Source: Bremia lactucae (taxonomy: Eukaryota > Oomycota > Peronosporomycetes > Peronosporales > Peronosporaceae). Taken from it: a stretch of DNA of 64,000 nucleotides. Location of the stretch: the NCBI RefSeq assembly GCF_004359215.1, contig NC_090624.1, forward strand, positions 1,687,329-1,751,328, written 5' to 3'. A program made the position numbers and the translations under genes. How positions within the stretch are numbered: position 1 is the stretch's first letter; every line of letters begins with the position of its first letter. Shown in pieces: positions 30,301 through 42,230 of this stretch. The notes below the pieces were generated by a model. The model worked only from the letters and a program-made list of their open reading frames with translations. It was not told the origin of the DNA and did no database searches.

Positions 30301-30957
30301 CGTACTTCCCCGTCTTTTTTTCACCAGGGTTGAATCATGGGAAGCGTTGTGAAAATCAGCCAATCAAATGGTACTAGAGCCCCTAGGTGAAAAGGTCAAA
30401 AAGTTATAGAGATTCTCTCAGTCGTAATAATTCAATATAGAAAGCAATGAGCTGTGAGATTGCTTACTACATAAAATTATACAGCCCGACTTGCACGCTT
30501 CGTCCTTGAGAAGCATAGCTGCTGGTAAGTGATGCCTGTGAACTGGCTCGTGTCTTGAATCTGTTCGATAGGTTCGCGCTTGTAATGGGGCACACTGGTT
30601 GGAGAATCGTTGTTGTATATCATTTACTTTATGGGTAAAATATCATTTTATCTTATTCAAAGATAATTTATTACTAAAATCCCGTTTATTATGGGTAACA
30701 AATGTGATCGCCGCCAGATATAAATCTGGCGGCCGAAATATTATTTTTTAAGTTAGCCAGGGTACATTTATCGATTAGATAATTAAATAAGTGCAGTTCC
30801 CCTTTTGATCTGAAAGCGTCTAGTGCCTTCCTAAGGCTTACGCATTGATCTGTGAGAGACAGAGAAGCCTTTCTAAGCTACATACACTCGGGCACTAGTT
30901 GCCACTTGGTTCTACGAGCCCCTGAATCCCTTGAACTAGGATTCATTAAGCATAAAT
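30301..30957. other. Intergenic with a perfect short hairpin
   Basis: Upstream region of the minus-strand bZIP and left flank of gypsy B1. At 30712-30733 ccgccagat and atctggcgg form a perfect 9-bp stem around a four-base loop. No coding signal. Confidence 0.6.
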
Positions 30958-31380
30958 TGTAACGGGGTGTATCGTAAAATGAAATTAACACTTAAAGGTT
31001 GTTAATTAATATATTAGATAATATTTGGAGAATATTAATTACATAATAATATTCTAAAAGCTATCATTGGTAGATATAGACCATTATATCTACTTTCTCC
31101 GCGGTCCAGTCGGCGCTGGACGCGCGCAAGAGAAAGACAGATAAGACCTATAGTACATATTTGTATTAGTTTATAATTAAGTTAGTATTAAGTAGATAGA
31201 CAAGAAGATATTAATTATCTAAATACAGTTTTCATTTAACCCTCTTTAAAACAGGTGTTTTAAAGAGACTTCCTCTGCACGCATTAGTGTACGTGAAGTG
31301 ACGTGAGGCACCACTCGCACTGAGGCAGCGCGAAGTGGACTTGTACCGAAGCAGTACGAGTCGGCAGTGCCCCGTTCCCA
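30958..31380 (+). repeat. Family B 5' LTR with primer-binding site
   Basis: About 422 bases, start TGTAACGG, end degenerate (cccgttccca where other copies have cccgttaca). Immediately after, at 31383, tggtagca is complementary to an initiator Met tRNA-type 3' end and would be the minus-strand primer site. The matching 3' LTR type is at 50021-50458. Confidence 0.8.
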
Positions 31381-31430
31381 CCTGGTAGCATTTTGTAGTC
31401 CGTCCAAGGACCACAGTTCCATCATCTAAC

Positions 31431-32660
31431 ATGAACATGTTAGATGATAATGGAAATACGCATCACGTTTTGCGTGATAGCTACTCCTTTCTAAAAGACA
31501 TAAAAAAGAGTGCGGTCCGAACGAATGAATTCGACCGTAGGGAACGACGCCATCTTGGCCATGCTGTCCGGTTGGACAGAGATGCCGTCCATTCAGCCAT
31601 CTCCCTGTTCATACAACATGAACTTGACGAGGCGAAGGAGAAAGTAGCCTTGCTTAATTAGCAAGGCTCTCAACCGGCAGAACTGTTGAGGTTACAGCAG
31701 GTACAGATGGGATGACCCACACGCGTCGTCCCGAAACCTTAAAGATTGACATCTCTAAGTAAAGGGGAGTCGAAGAAGACTCCCTCTTAAGATGGTTTGT
31801 CGAGTTAAACGATGCCATAAGGGCACGTCACACCATCGACGAGCAAATGCAAATCGCATTCGCTCAATCAAATCTGACAGGTCATGCCAAAACTTGGGCA
31901 TTGGGCCTTAAGTTGCGCGACCCATACGTCTTTGGGTCGCTAAAGTCTTTTCAAACCCGGCTCATATAGACAGCTGAACCGCCAAGGGCTGAGTTCAGAG
32001 CTCGTTCAGAGCTTCTGAAACTTAAGCAAGGCAAGCGTGATGTGCACGCATATGCCCAGCACATACGACTCTTAGCGAGTTGTATTACCAATAACCCAGT
32101 CCATGAACACACGTTGATCACGATGCTCATGCAAGGTCTATCGGATGGCCCCGTAAAGACCCACCTGTTCCGCTTGGAACTGAATACGCTTGAAGAAGAA
32201 ATATCCGTTGCGAAACAGGAGGACTAAAGCTTGAGTCAGGCTCAAGCTTGTTCGCAATCGTATCGTCCTCCAAGACGACACGAGCTTGGAGGTCCAGAAC
32301 CTATGGACCTCTCTTATGTCGAAAGAGAGACCTCGCTTTTCGAACAATAGGCGATTGCAGAATTGCAATCGCTGTCAAAAGTTAGGACAATACGCTCATG
32401 AGTGCAGTGCCCCAAACCCGGTACCAATAAGTACTAAACGTAATGATGGATCGAATGTCAAAAAGGGCAACGGTCGCGGGTCCAACGTTGTTGCAAGATC
32501 GCAACAACGAAGCGGACCGCCAAAAAAACGGTCGGGGTCAGTGGGGGCGCAACGCCTTACCGATCCAGCAACCTCAAGAAATTCCGCAAATCTCTTTACA
32601 AAGTTGCTCTCCAGACACACAATCATTATGTGTCTCTGCACCTGTCGATGAGGTATCCCT
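31431..32660 (+). pseudogene. gypsy B1 gag
   Basis: Begins MNMLDDNGNTHHV after the primer site. Fragments carry the capsid-like segment (DVHAYAQHIRLLASCITNNPVHEHTLI) and a CCHC zinc knuckle (CNRCQKLGQYAHEC, near 32370) that binds the RNA genome. Several stops split it; the equivalent gag at 42231-43344 is much better preserved. Confidence 0.8.
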
Positions 32661-32689
32661 CATCACCTTATAGTTAAAAGTGACAAAAA

Positions 32690-33390
32690 TTTGTCACTTA
32701 GAGCACTAGTGGACTATAAGCGTCGAATAACTTGTATTGTCGCCAGTCGCTAGAGGGTCGTAGACTCAAATATGTTGAGCGCGACATCCCTCCAACTAGG
32801 ATGAAGGTGCATCTAGCGACAGGCGCACAATAACAGTAATGAAACGCGTAGTGAAATTTCACTACACGTTAAAAGTGTTACAGTACGATGATGATTTCAT
32901 CGTACTGGATTTGGATGACAAATTTGATGTCATCCTAGTATTATCTTGGCTCAGGAAATATGGGCCAAGAATCAGCTGGCAGCATCGATCCGTAAAGATG
33001 CCTGCCACTTATTCATCAGATGGCCATCTTACGACAGTCTTGGACCGTCCACAAGAGTATGGATGCACAACGAGGAAGTGCGATGGCCTCACTTGTGGTA
33101 CGGTCATTAGAACGACTGCACTAGATCACAGTGTTATGACGCCAGCGCCTGTGCGAATGCGTAGGCAGCGTCGAGCTGAAGTGACTAGACTTCAGCACCA
33201 TGAGGGATTAATCCATCGGCAGCCTGTGGATAAATTCCAGGAAGTAACCGAGACATTGAATGTCATGGTTAATGACGGATCAAGAGTGGGCGCTTATACT
33301 CTTGATCTGTATGCGCCTCCGAAGCCGCATACATATCAAGAGTCTTTGGAGATAATTCAATTACCAACCCTAGAACCTAAGCGGTAAATA
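32690..33390 (+). pseudogene. gypsy B1 retropepsin-like protease and linker
   Basis: The catalytic DCGA loop seen in copy 2 is degraded here to a VDYKRR-type sequence near 32710. The downstream flap and strand FIVLDLDDKFDVILVLSWLRKYGP are retained. The linker to reverse transcriptase follows. Aspartic protease of the polyprotein, inactive. Confidence 0.75.
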
Positions 33391-33399
33391 AATTCTATA

Positions 33400-34631
33400 T
33401 CGATCGATTAAAAGCGGACCATGTGAGGAAGTCAACCTCCCCGCATAGTTTTCCGACCTTCTGTGTGCGAAAGGCTACAGGAGGGTGGCGAATATTGCAA
33501 GCCTTCAAAAACGTGAACGCTGTAATAATACCGTCTCAAACGACGATACCTAGAAAAGACGTAATCATAGATGGTATGTCTAAGAGAACCATCTTTTGTC
33601 TATGGATCTAATGGATGGATTATATCAGATTCTTATGCGTGAACGGGACATCCCGAACACAGCAGTGAGCACTGCCGGTGGGATGCTCTGGGAATGGCTA
33701 GTTATCCCACAGGGGCTTAGTAATGCCCATGCAGCGTTCAACAGATGCGTAACGAATCAACGAATCCGTAGAGACCGGTGCGAGAATTCGCACCGAGTTT
33801 CTTTGACGATGTATTCGTCTATAGCCGGGCCATGAACGGAATGATGGACAAGGAAGTTCATAAAACTTACGTTTGTCAAGTTCGTAAACTTATGCGAAAA
33901 CATAAGTTGTACGGAAATCTCAAGAAGTGTATATTAGCTGCAAGCGAATTACCAATTCTTGGGTGCATCGTCGGTAAACGCAACGTGCGCCTTGATCCCA
34001 AAAGTTCAAGGCAATTTCCGAATGGCCAGTTCCAGTCGATGTCAAGGGACTTAGAAAGTTCCTTAGGCTAGCGGCGTACTTGCTAAAGTACTCACTCAAT
34101 TATGCCGAGATGACAGTTCATCTCTCGCGTCTCTTGAAAAAAGACAAGAAACGGTTAGGGAATGCCGATTGTCAGCGTTCCTTTGAAGGCATCAAGCAAA
34201 GCTTGATGCAATCGCCCATCTTGGCGATTGCACATCAAGACAGACATTTCCATGTGGTCTGGGACGCCAGCGATTTCGTAATCGACTGTGCGTTAATGCA
34301 ATACGATACAGACGGCGCGGAGAGCGTCGTCTGTTACCAATCGCGTCAGCTGCAACAGGCTGAACGCAATTACCCAGCGCATGACAAGAAATTCCATGAA
34401 GTATGCACTGGCTGAATTTAGGGTCTATTTCCTCGGAGATAGACCGATCACCGTACACACGGACCATGCGTCATTACGCACGGCCGTAAACAGCCCACAC
34501 CTCTCGCAAAGAATGGTGAGGTGGCTATCCTTCTTCACGGAGAATAATTTCTTCGTATAATATAAACTTGGACGACTTAATGTCGTCGCTGATGCGTTAT
34601 CACGCCGACTCGATTCGAGCCGGCTGTGCAC
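33400..34631 (+). pseudogene. gypsy B1 reverse transcriptase and RNase H
   Basis: Frames in order: TFCVRKATGGWRI and TIPRKDVIIDGMSK, then MDLMDGLYQILMRERDIP, then the catalytic FFDDVFVYSRA in a shifted frame near 33790, then thumb/connection, then RNase H with VVWDASDFVIDCAL (34250) and TDHASLRTAVNSPHLS (34460). At least three frame changes and a stop before TDHAS. Not functional. Confidence 0.85.
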
Positions 34632-34689
34632 TCGAGCAGTGGAAATAATCCCACTGTTGCAACACTCATTACAAGTGTTCCATCATCAC

Positions 34690-36480
34690 CTCTGTTTGAT
34701 GACATAAAAAAGCCTACACAGAAGATAAAGACCTTCTCCGTTTAATCGATCATCTGATATATGTATTTAATAAATCTTTTAAAGATTTACTGGCTTTATA
34801 TCGATTATCATCCGATCGATACACAACCCGCAACGACTTACTGTACTACACAGACGTTGCCGACGACATTCCACGTGTTGTCGTCCCTACTCACAATGAT
34901 TTGCGCTAGCGCATCATGTATGAGTGTCACGATGCACCAACAAGTGGGCATCGTGGACATGAAAAAACTTGTCTCACAGTAAGTCGCGACTTTTACTGGC
35001 CCCGTTAGTATCACTTCGTGCGCAGGTACTTTCGTGCTTGCGAGGTATGTCGACGGATGAAGCCTAGCCCTTCATCTTTTGCACCTTTCAAAACTTTCCC
35101 ACTTCCGGCAGAATGTTGGCAGTCCATATCTATGGACTTCGTCTTCGGATTTCATGAAGCCGTCACAAAAATAATGGAATCCTTGTTTTTGTAAACAGAT
35201 ATAGCAAGATGGTACATCTTGTTGCAGTACCAGAACTGATCCTGGCTCCGGGTTGTGCCCGTTCTTTATCGACACGATATTCAAACTGCACTGTTTACCC
35301 GTGAACTGTTCTCGGATAGAGATTTACGGCTCACGACGGAGTTTTAACAATCCGTTTTTCGATCTTTCGGAACACGGCTGACTATGTCAACTTCTAATCA
35401 TTCAGAGACGGATGGTCAGACGCAGGATCCTCTAGTTTGGGGGGGCCTCGCACGATAAAACCATTTCTGGCTCATGCTCATCACGCTTCGGAGTTACCAA
35501 CGACGCGAGTGATGTCGAAGCAATCGACATCGAAGATGAGAAAGATCTCATAGCAGTGCGCTTTGTGCGCACTGGAAAAGATAAAACAAATGAGTCAGCA
35601 GAAAAATTTCTGCTGGCTCGAGAATCAGTAATCCGTTTCGTAAGGATTTCATTGCTAACGCAGTGGACCGATAGAAACGGAACGCAGACAAACATGAAAG
35701 AGCAATTGTTCTTTCATTTAAAATTATTGACCTATTACTACTCTTTACGGTAAATTTACCTAAGCGTGTAGTTACTAATATGGGTAGCAGTAAACTACTA
35801 CCAAAGTTCATTGGGCCACTCCGTGAACTGAATCGCGGAGGCAATGCGTACACAACAGAATTGCCACGTAGAATGCAAACGCATCCTATGTTTTACTTTG
35901 GTCGGCTCCGCCCGTACCGTCAGTACACGGTTTCTCCCAAGGACGGATCTGACCACCCTTTTCAAGAATCCCTAAAAGATTCTTGTGGTCACGAACCAGA
36001 TTCTCATGCTGAATCTGGAGATTCTCCTGTCGGTTCCGAAGATCCTCGAAACTGCGATAAGCTGACGACAGCTCATCACGAAGAGCGTGATATTTCCGGT
36101 CGTACTCCAACATTGAGTACGCACTCTCCGAACGGTTTTCCAACCGTTCGATATAGTGAGCCTGCATCGTCTGCTCCAACGAGTGACGCTTACCGCGCTC
36201 GTGTTCAAGACCGTCCTCCAATACATGGAGGTAGCGGTCGCGTTTGTCGACTTCGACCCTTGATCCGACACACGGTTCGGATCTATTTTTACCTCCTCCA
36301 CCACAACCATTGGTCGATTTCCGCGGTGGCCAACGATTCCTTGTGGAACGTATTCAAAACCACCGTGATGTGAAGGGGCAGCGAATGAGTTATCTGGTTA
36401 ACTAGCGCGGTTATTCACCTTCGCATGACAGATGGGGGCCTCGTTCCCAGCTGGTTATTGACGTTGAGGGCCTCGTCTGT
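34690..36480 (+). pseudogene. gypsy B1 integrase and chromodomain, with 180-bp deletion
   Basis: Zinc finger (HDAPTSGHRGH, CEVCRRMKPSPSS), core start SISMDFVFGF, then a deletion at about 35427: gacgca jumps straight to ggatcctctag, while the second copy has about 180 extra bases there (ANRDLEEILRG...). Then the C-terminal segment KLLPKFIGPLRE and HPMFYFGRLRPYR, and a chromodomain near 36305-36480 (FLVERIQNHRDVKGQ, YLVN, WEPRSQL). A chromodomain suggests targeting to histone-marked chromatin. Confidence 0.8.
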
Positions 36481-37080
36481 TAGTATAACGAGACTCATCA
36501 GATGGATTAGAGGGTCCATTGAAAAACGCGCGCCCCTGGCGCGTGTAAATCTATTGCAAAAAACGTCAATCGCATCGGCATCTCAATAGAGATGCGAGCC
36601 CTTCCCCAGGGGGAAGAAAGGGAGTATTCATCTCCTTTCACTCGTTTCGTATTGTCGACACAACATGGACACGGGTCGCCCTACGTGAGGCATGGAAGTC
36701 CTGCCTCACGAGACGACCGGTGCAATTTTAAACCTTGCACCGGTTGGATTCGTTTCTCAAACTTAACGCGAATTGCGTTAGGACTTTGAAGCCGCATCCA
36801 ATGTCTTTGACATTGGAAAAAAACGCGCTTCAGGCTTGCATTAACGAGATTTTATCTCGCTTGTTGTTGCCACTATACCATCGATGCTTAAGAAAACCAT
36901 CGAGGTAAAAATCTTCCTTAGCGCAAAAGTTCTTCGCGCTGGGATCCAGGCCATGTAGCTTTGCCGCAATAAATAAAGGATATTAATTGTGAGGAGTTGT
37001 CTCTCCAGACAAGTTACTGACTAGCCGTTCGGGTAAAGCCACGGCTTTTTCTCAGGGTAAGACGAGACATTTTATTGTAT

Positions 37081-39480
37081 GTACTCGGACACGGACCATG
37101 CGTCATTACGCACGGCCCTAAACAGTCCACACCTCTCGCAAAGAATGGCGAGGTGGCTATCCTTCTTTACGGAGAATAATTTCTTCGTAGAATATAAACT
37201 AGAACGACTTAATGTCGTCGCTAATGCGTTATCACGCTGACCCGATTTCGAGCCGGCTGTGCACTCGAGCAGTGAAAATAATCCCACTGTTGCAACACTC
37301 ATTACAAGTGTTCCATCATCACCTCTGTTTGATGACATAAAAAAGCCTACACAGAAGATAAAGACCTTCTCCATTTAATCGATCATCTCATGAATTCATT
37401 TAATAAATCTTTTAAAGATTTACCGGCTTTATACCGATTGTCGTCCGATCGATACACAACCCGCAACGACTTACTGTACTACATAGCCGTTGCCAACGAC
37501 ATTCCACGTGTTGTCGTCCCTACTCACAATGATTTGCGCTAGCGCATCATGTATGAGTGTCACGATGCACCAACAAGTGGGCATCGTGGACATGAAAAAA
37601 CTTGTCTCACAGTAAGTCGCGACTTTTACTGGTCCCGTTAGTATCACTTCGTGCGCAGGTACTTTCGTGCTTGCGAGGTATGTCGACGGATGAAGCCTAG
37701 CCCTTCATCTTTTGCACCTTTCAAAACTTTCCCACTTCCGGCAGAATGTTGGCAGTCCATATCTATGGACTTCGTCTTCGGATTTCATGAAGCCGTCACA
37801 AAAATAATGGAATCCTTGTTTTTGTAAACAGATATAGCAAGATGGTACATCTTGTTGCAGTACCAGAACTGATCCTGGCTCCGGGTTGTGCCCGTTCTTT
37901 ATCGACACGATATTCAAACTGCACTGTTTACCCGTGAACTGGTCTCGGATAGAGATTTACGGTTCACGACGGAGTTTTAACAATCCGTGATCCGATCTTG
38001 CGGAACTCGGCTGACTATGTCAACTTCTAATCATTCAGAGACGGATGTCCAGACGCAACTCGCAAATCGCGACCTTGAAGAGATACTTCGAGGTTACGTC
38101 CAATCGTGTCCGAAAATTGGAGCGAGTTTTTACCGATGGTCGAATTCGCCATCAATAATTAGGTGCATGCGTCTACAAAGCATACACCGTTCTTCGTGAA
38201 TGGCTTACGCCATCCACGCATACCCACCCATTTAGAAGGATCCTCTAGTTTAAGAGGGCTCGCACGAGAAAACCATTTCTGGCTCATGCTCATCACGCTT
38301 CGAAGTTACCAACAACGCGAGTGATGTCGAAGCAATCGACATCGAAGATGAGAAAGATCTCATAGCAGTGCGCTTTGTGCGCACTGGAAAAGATAAAACA
38401 AATGAGTCAGCAGAAAAATTTCTGATGGCTCGAGAATCAGTAATCCGTTTCGTAAGGATTTCATTGCTAACGCAGTGGACCGTTAGAAACGGGACGCAGA
38501 CAAACATGGAAGAGCAAATGTTCTTTCATTTAAAAATTAATGACCTAGTACTACTCTATACGGTAAATTTACCTAAGCGTGTAGTTACTAATATGGGTAG
38601 CAGTAAACTACTACCCAAGTTCATTGGGCCACTCCGTGTACTGCATCGCGGAGGCAATGCGTACACAACAGAATTGCCACGTAGAATGCAAACGCATCCT
38701 ATGTTTTACTTTGGTCGGCTCCGCCCGTACCGTTAGTACGCGGTTTCTTCCAAGGACGGATCTGACCACCCTTGTCAAGAATCCCTAAAAGATTCTTGTG
38801 GTCACGAACCAGATTCTCATGCTGAATCTGAAAATTCTCATGTCGGGTCCGAAGATCCTCGAAACTGCGATAAGCTGACGACAGCTCATCACGAAGAGCG
38901 TGATATTTCCGTTCGTACTCCAACATTGAGTACGCACTCTTCGAACGGTTTTCCAACCGTTCGATATAGTGAGCCTGCACCGTCTGCTCCAACGAGTGAC
39001 GCTTACCGCGCTCGTGTTCAAGACCGTCCTCCAATACATGGAGGTAGCGGTCGCGTTTGTCGATCTTCGACTCTTGATCCGACACACGGTTCGGATCTAA
39101 TTTTACCTCCTCCACCACAACCATTGGTGGATTTTCGCGGTGGCCAACGGTTCCTTGTGGAACGTATTCAAAACCACCGTGATGTGAAGGGGCAGCGAAT
39201 GAGTTATCTGGTTAACTAGCGCAGTTATTCACCTTCGTATGACAGATGGGAGCCTCGTTCTCAGCTTGTTGTTGACGTTGAGGGCCTCGTCTGTTAGTAT
39301 AACGAGACTCATCAGATGGATTAGAGGGTCCATTGAAAAACGCGCGCCCCTGGCGCGTGTAAATCGATTGCAAAAAACGTCAATCGCATCGGCATCTCAA
39401 TAGAGATGCGAGCCCTTCCCTAGGGTGAAGAAAGGGAGTAAACATCCCCTTTCACTCGTTCCGTATTGTCGACACAACAT
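37081..39480 (+). repeat. Tandem duplication of RNase H-integrase-chromodomain in gypsy B1
   Basis: From 37081 the sequence repeats 34450 onward with an offset of 2632 bases, rising to about 2815 after the site of the 180-bp deletion in the first copy. Identity is very high: the 70-codon antisense frames at 35072-35284 and 37705-37917 translate identically. The join at 37080 drops from the 3' region (tttattgtatgtactcg) into the middle of RNase H. Confidence 0.9.
38699..39124 (-). other. Antisense coiled-coil frame of gypsy B
   Basis: A 141-codon minus-strand frame opposite the linker and chromodomain of integrase. It encodes a charged heptad-rich chain (HERGKRHSLEQTVQAHYIERL, YHALRDELSSAYRSFEDL). 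The same frame is open in the first copy (35886-36221) and partly in copy 3 (48444-48752). Differences between copies are mostly conservative (E/K, D/E, M/V, Q/H). Could be a shadow of a biased sense sequence or a true antisense gene. Confidence 0.35.
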
Positions 39481-39934
39481 GGACACGGATCACCCCACGT
39501 GAGTGGTACCCACTGGAGCAGGGGTACGGGGTACCACAAGAACTATTATTACGATGGCTAACGCCATCGTCATCACCACGCACAGAAATAAGTGTGGGTG
39601 ACGGCACGGGAGACGGTGCTGGCGATGCTGAATCATCCTCATCGTGGGAACCAAACATGCTATGGCGAACGCTATAATCTCGTCCATCCGATTGAGCCCT
39701 CTCCTTCGAAGGCTCATAGTCAGCCGCCCAACGACGATCAGACGACTGTTCTGCTCTCCTCGAGTCGGCCATTTCGATCGACTCGCATTCATAGTTGGCC
39801 TCCAAAGAGGGGTCGCATTCACGTGGTTGCGGGAGACGACAATACTGCGGCAGACTAAAGAGCTGCCGTGAAGAGACGTGATGCACCACTCGCACTGAAG
39901 GAGTGCGTAGTGGACTTGTTCTGAAGCAGTACAA
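39452..39934 (-). other. Antisense acidic frame near the 3' end of gypsy B1
   Basis: Minus-strand frame of up to 160 codons starting beside the LTR remnant. It is rich in Ser, Asp and Glu, with the phrase ANYECESIEMADS, RRWAADYEPS and a Pro/Ser-rich tail. Related phrases appear at the same position in copies 2 (plus strand, 40260-40400) and 3 (49471-49905), for example VDYECESDE.ADS. No known domain. Confidence 0.35.
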
Positions 39935-39953
39935 GTCGGCAGTGCCATGTTAC

Positions 39954-40080
39954 AGATTGACAACGAGGAGAAATTTACAATTACGATATTTCTTGCTAAG
40001 CTCAAATTTTGCTGGTAGGCGCGCGGATTTCGTGGACTATACAGATCACGGAATCGTTGATACGGTAATTTAATAACCAT
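39954..40080. other. 127-bp spacer between inverted gypsy B copies
   Basis: Short unrelated sequence between two LTR ends that face each other (gttaca at 39953, tgtaac at 40082). Nothing coding. Confidence 0.6.
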
Positions 40081-41789
40081 ATGTAACTGGGCACTGCCGA
40101 TTGTACTGCTTCAGTACAAGTCGAATACGCACTGCTTCAGTGCGAGTGGCACCTCACGTCTCTTCACGGTAGCTCTTTCGTCTGCCGTAGTGTTATCGTC
40201 TCCCGCAACACTAGATGTTGCGGGTGCACGTGGTGATTCACCAAGTGATTACGACCCCTCTTTGGAGGTCGACTACGAATGCGAGTCGGACGAAATGGCC
40301 GATTCGAAAGGATAGAACAGTCGCCTGATAGACGTCAGGCGGCTGACTATGAGCCTTCGAGTGAGAGGGCTCATTCTGATAGACGAGTTGTAGTCTATTT
40401 AGTTCCGACGATGAGGACGATTTCTCATCGCCAGCACTGTCTCCCGTGCCGTCACCTGCGGGATTACTAGCCATTCCCAGAGCATCCCACTGGGAGTGCT
40501 CACTGCTGTGTACGGGATGTCCCGTTCACGCATAAAAATCTGATACAATCCATGCATCAGATCCATTGACGAAAAGATAACACTATTAGACATACCATCT
40601 ATGATTACGTATTTTCTAGGTATCGGCGTTTGAGCCGGTACTGTTGCATCATTCAGTCTATTGAATGCGTGCACTATTCGCACCCTCCTGTGGCCTTTCG
40701 CACACAAAAGATCGGGGGAAAATGTGGGGAAGTTGCCTATCTCACATGATAATCGATCGATATAGAATTTATCGATCGCAAGTACTTGTACACGAGGTAG
40801 TGGCCACTGCTTCATGACACAGTTCTTCGAGCCCGGTTTGATCTCATGTCGAGTGCCTTTAGCCTTAGGCAACTCGCATGAAACTGCTATAGGGAATACA
40901 TCCCTGAATTCAACTAAATCTTGTATAAAGGATTTGACTTAAGTGACTCCCTGGATTGAGTAGAATACCTCTTAATCCAAGTCTTCAATTCGAGGACACT
41001 TTCGTCCATCGATGAGCTGCTGAGAATCCGCTCGTTCTTTGCAAAAATTAATAGCTGACCGAATATCGGTTACGTATTCGTCCTCTGTGACGAGTACGCA
41101 GATCTGTTTGATTCTACCACTATGCATATCTCTCAAGAACCGTTTAGGCTCTAGGGTTGGTAATTGAATTATTTCCCAAGTTAATAATTTCGGAGGCGCA
41201 TACAGATCAAGAATTTAAGCGCCTACTCTTGATCCGTCATTAATGAAGACATTCAATGTCTCGGTTACTTCCTTGAATTTATCCACAGGCTGCCGAGGGA
41301 TTAATCCCTCATGATGCCGAAGTCTAGTCACTTCAGCAAAAACTATTTGAGGAGATTTCTCCTCAATTACGTGGGTATTTATCCCCATTCCCTCAACGTC
41401 TTCCGACTGTGATTGCGCTATCACAGTCGGGTCCTCTACGGTCGACTCTCTATCCGACCTACGATCATCGCGTTGCCCCTTCTGGACAAAGCCATGATCG
41501 TAGGGTGGATTCCTTGAATGTCGCCCGCTAGACGTACATTAATGTCTCAATCCACTCGACTTATCCGAGCGGTTGACCTTCGTCGCTGCCTGTGCATTCG
41601 CACAGCCGCCGGCAGCTGGCTCCACAGGAAGATTAGTAATTACACTGTGATCTTGTGCAGTCGAACTAACGACCGTTCCACAAGTGAGGCCATCACACTC
41701 ACTCGTAGTACATCCACACGCTTGTGGACGCTCCAAGACGTTCATCAGATGGCCATCTGATGAACAAGTGACAGGCATCTTCACGGATC

Positions 41790-42110
41790 GATGCTGCTAG
41801 CTGAATCTTGGCTCATATTTTCTGAGCCAAGGTAAACCTAGGATGACATCAGATTTGTCATCCAAATCCAGTACGATGAAATCATCGTCGTACTGTAATT
41901 CTTTTAACGTGTAGTGAAGTTCACTACGCGTTGCATTACTGTTATCGATGCGCCTGTCGCTAGACGCACCGCCATCCTCGTTGGAGAGATGTCCGCTCAA
42001 CATATTTGAGCCTACGACCCTCTAGTGACTGGCGGCGAATAAAGTTGTTCGACGCTCCGCAGTCCACTAGGGCTCTAAGTGACAAATCATTTGTCACTTT
42101 AGCTTCAAGG
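41790..42110 (-). pseudogene. gypsy B2 aspartic protease
   Basis: On the minus strand the retropepsin catalytic loop DCGASNNFIRRQSLEG is intact (DCGA codons 42053-42064), followed by FIVLDLDDKSDVILGLPWLRKYEP (about 41800-41900). Best preserved protease of family B here. It would process the Gag-Pol polyprotein; the element is otherwise defective. Confidence 0.8.
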
Positions 42111-42230
42111 TGATGAGGGATACCTCATCACCAGGTGCAGAGACACATTATGATTGTGTATCTGGAGCAACTCTCCTCAAGAGATTAAAAAAATCTCTTA
42201 AGGTTGCTGGATCAGTAGGGCGTTGCGCCC

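Larger units (their letters stand above)
30958..39953 (+). mobile_element. Ty3/gypsy family B, copy 1, internally duplicated
   Basis: Starts with LTR TGTAACGG at 30958 and ends in an 87-base LTR remnant finishing gttaca at 39953. Order: LTR, primer-binding site, gag (31431-32660), protease (32690-33390), reverse transcriptase (33400-34071), RNase H (34080-34631), integrase (34690-35930), chromodomain (36305-36480), 3' region (to 37080), then a second copy of RNase H end to chromodomain and 3' region (37081-39866). Stops and frameshifts are frequent, so it is defective. Confidence 0.85.

Noticed and set aside
35072..35284. Identical 70-codon antisense ORFs at 35072 and 37705 as genes
   Set aside because: They lie opposite the integrase core and are identical only because the region is duplicated; no coiled coil or other feature.
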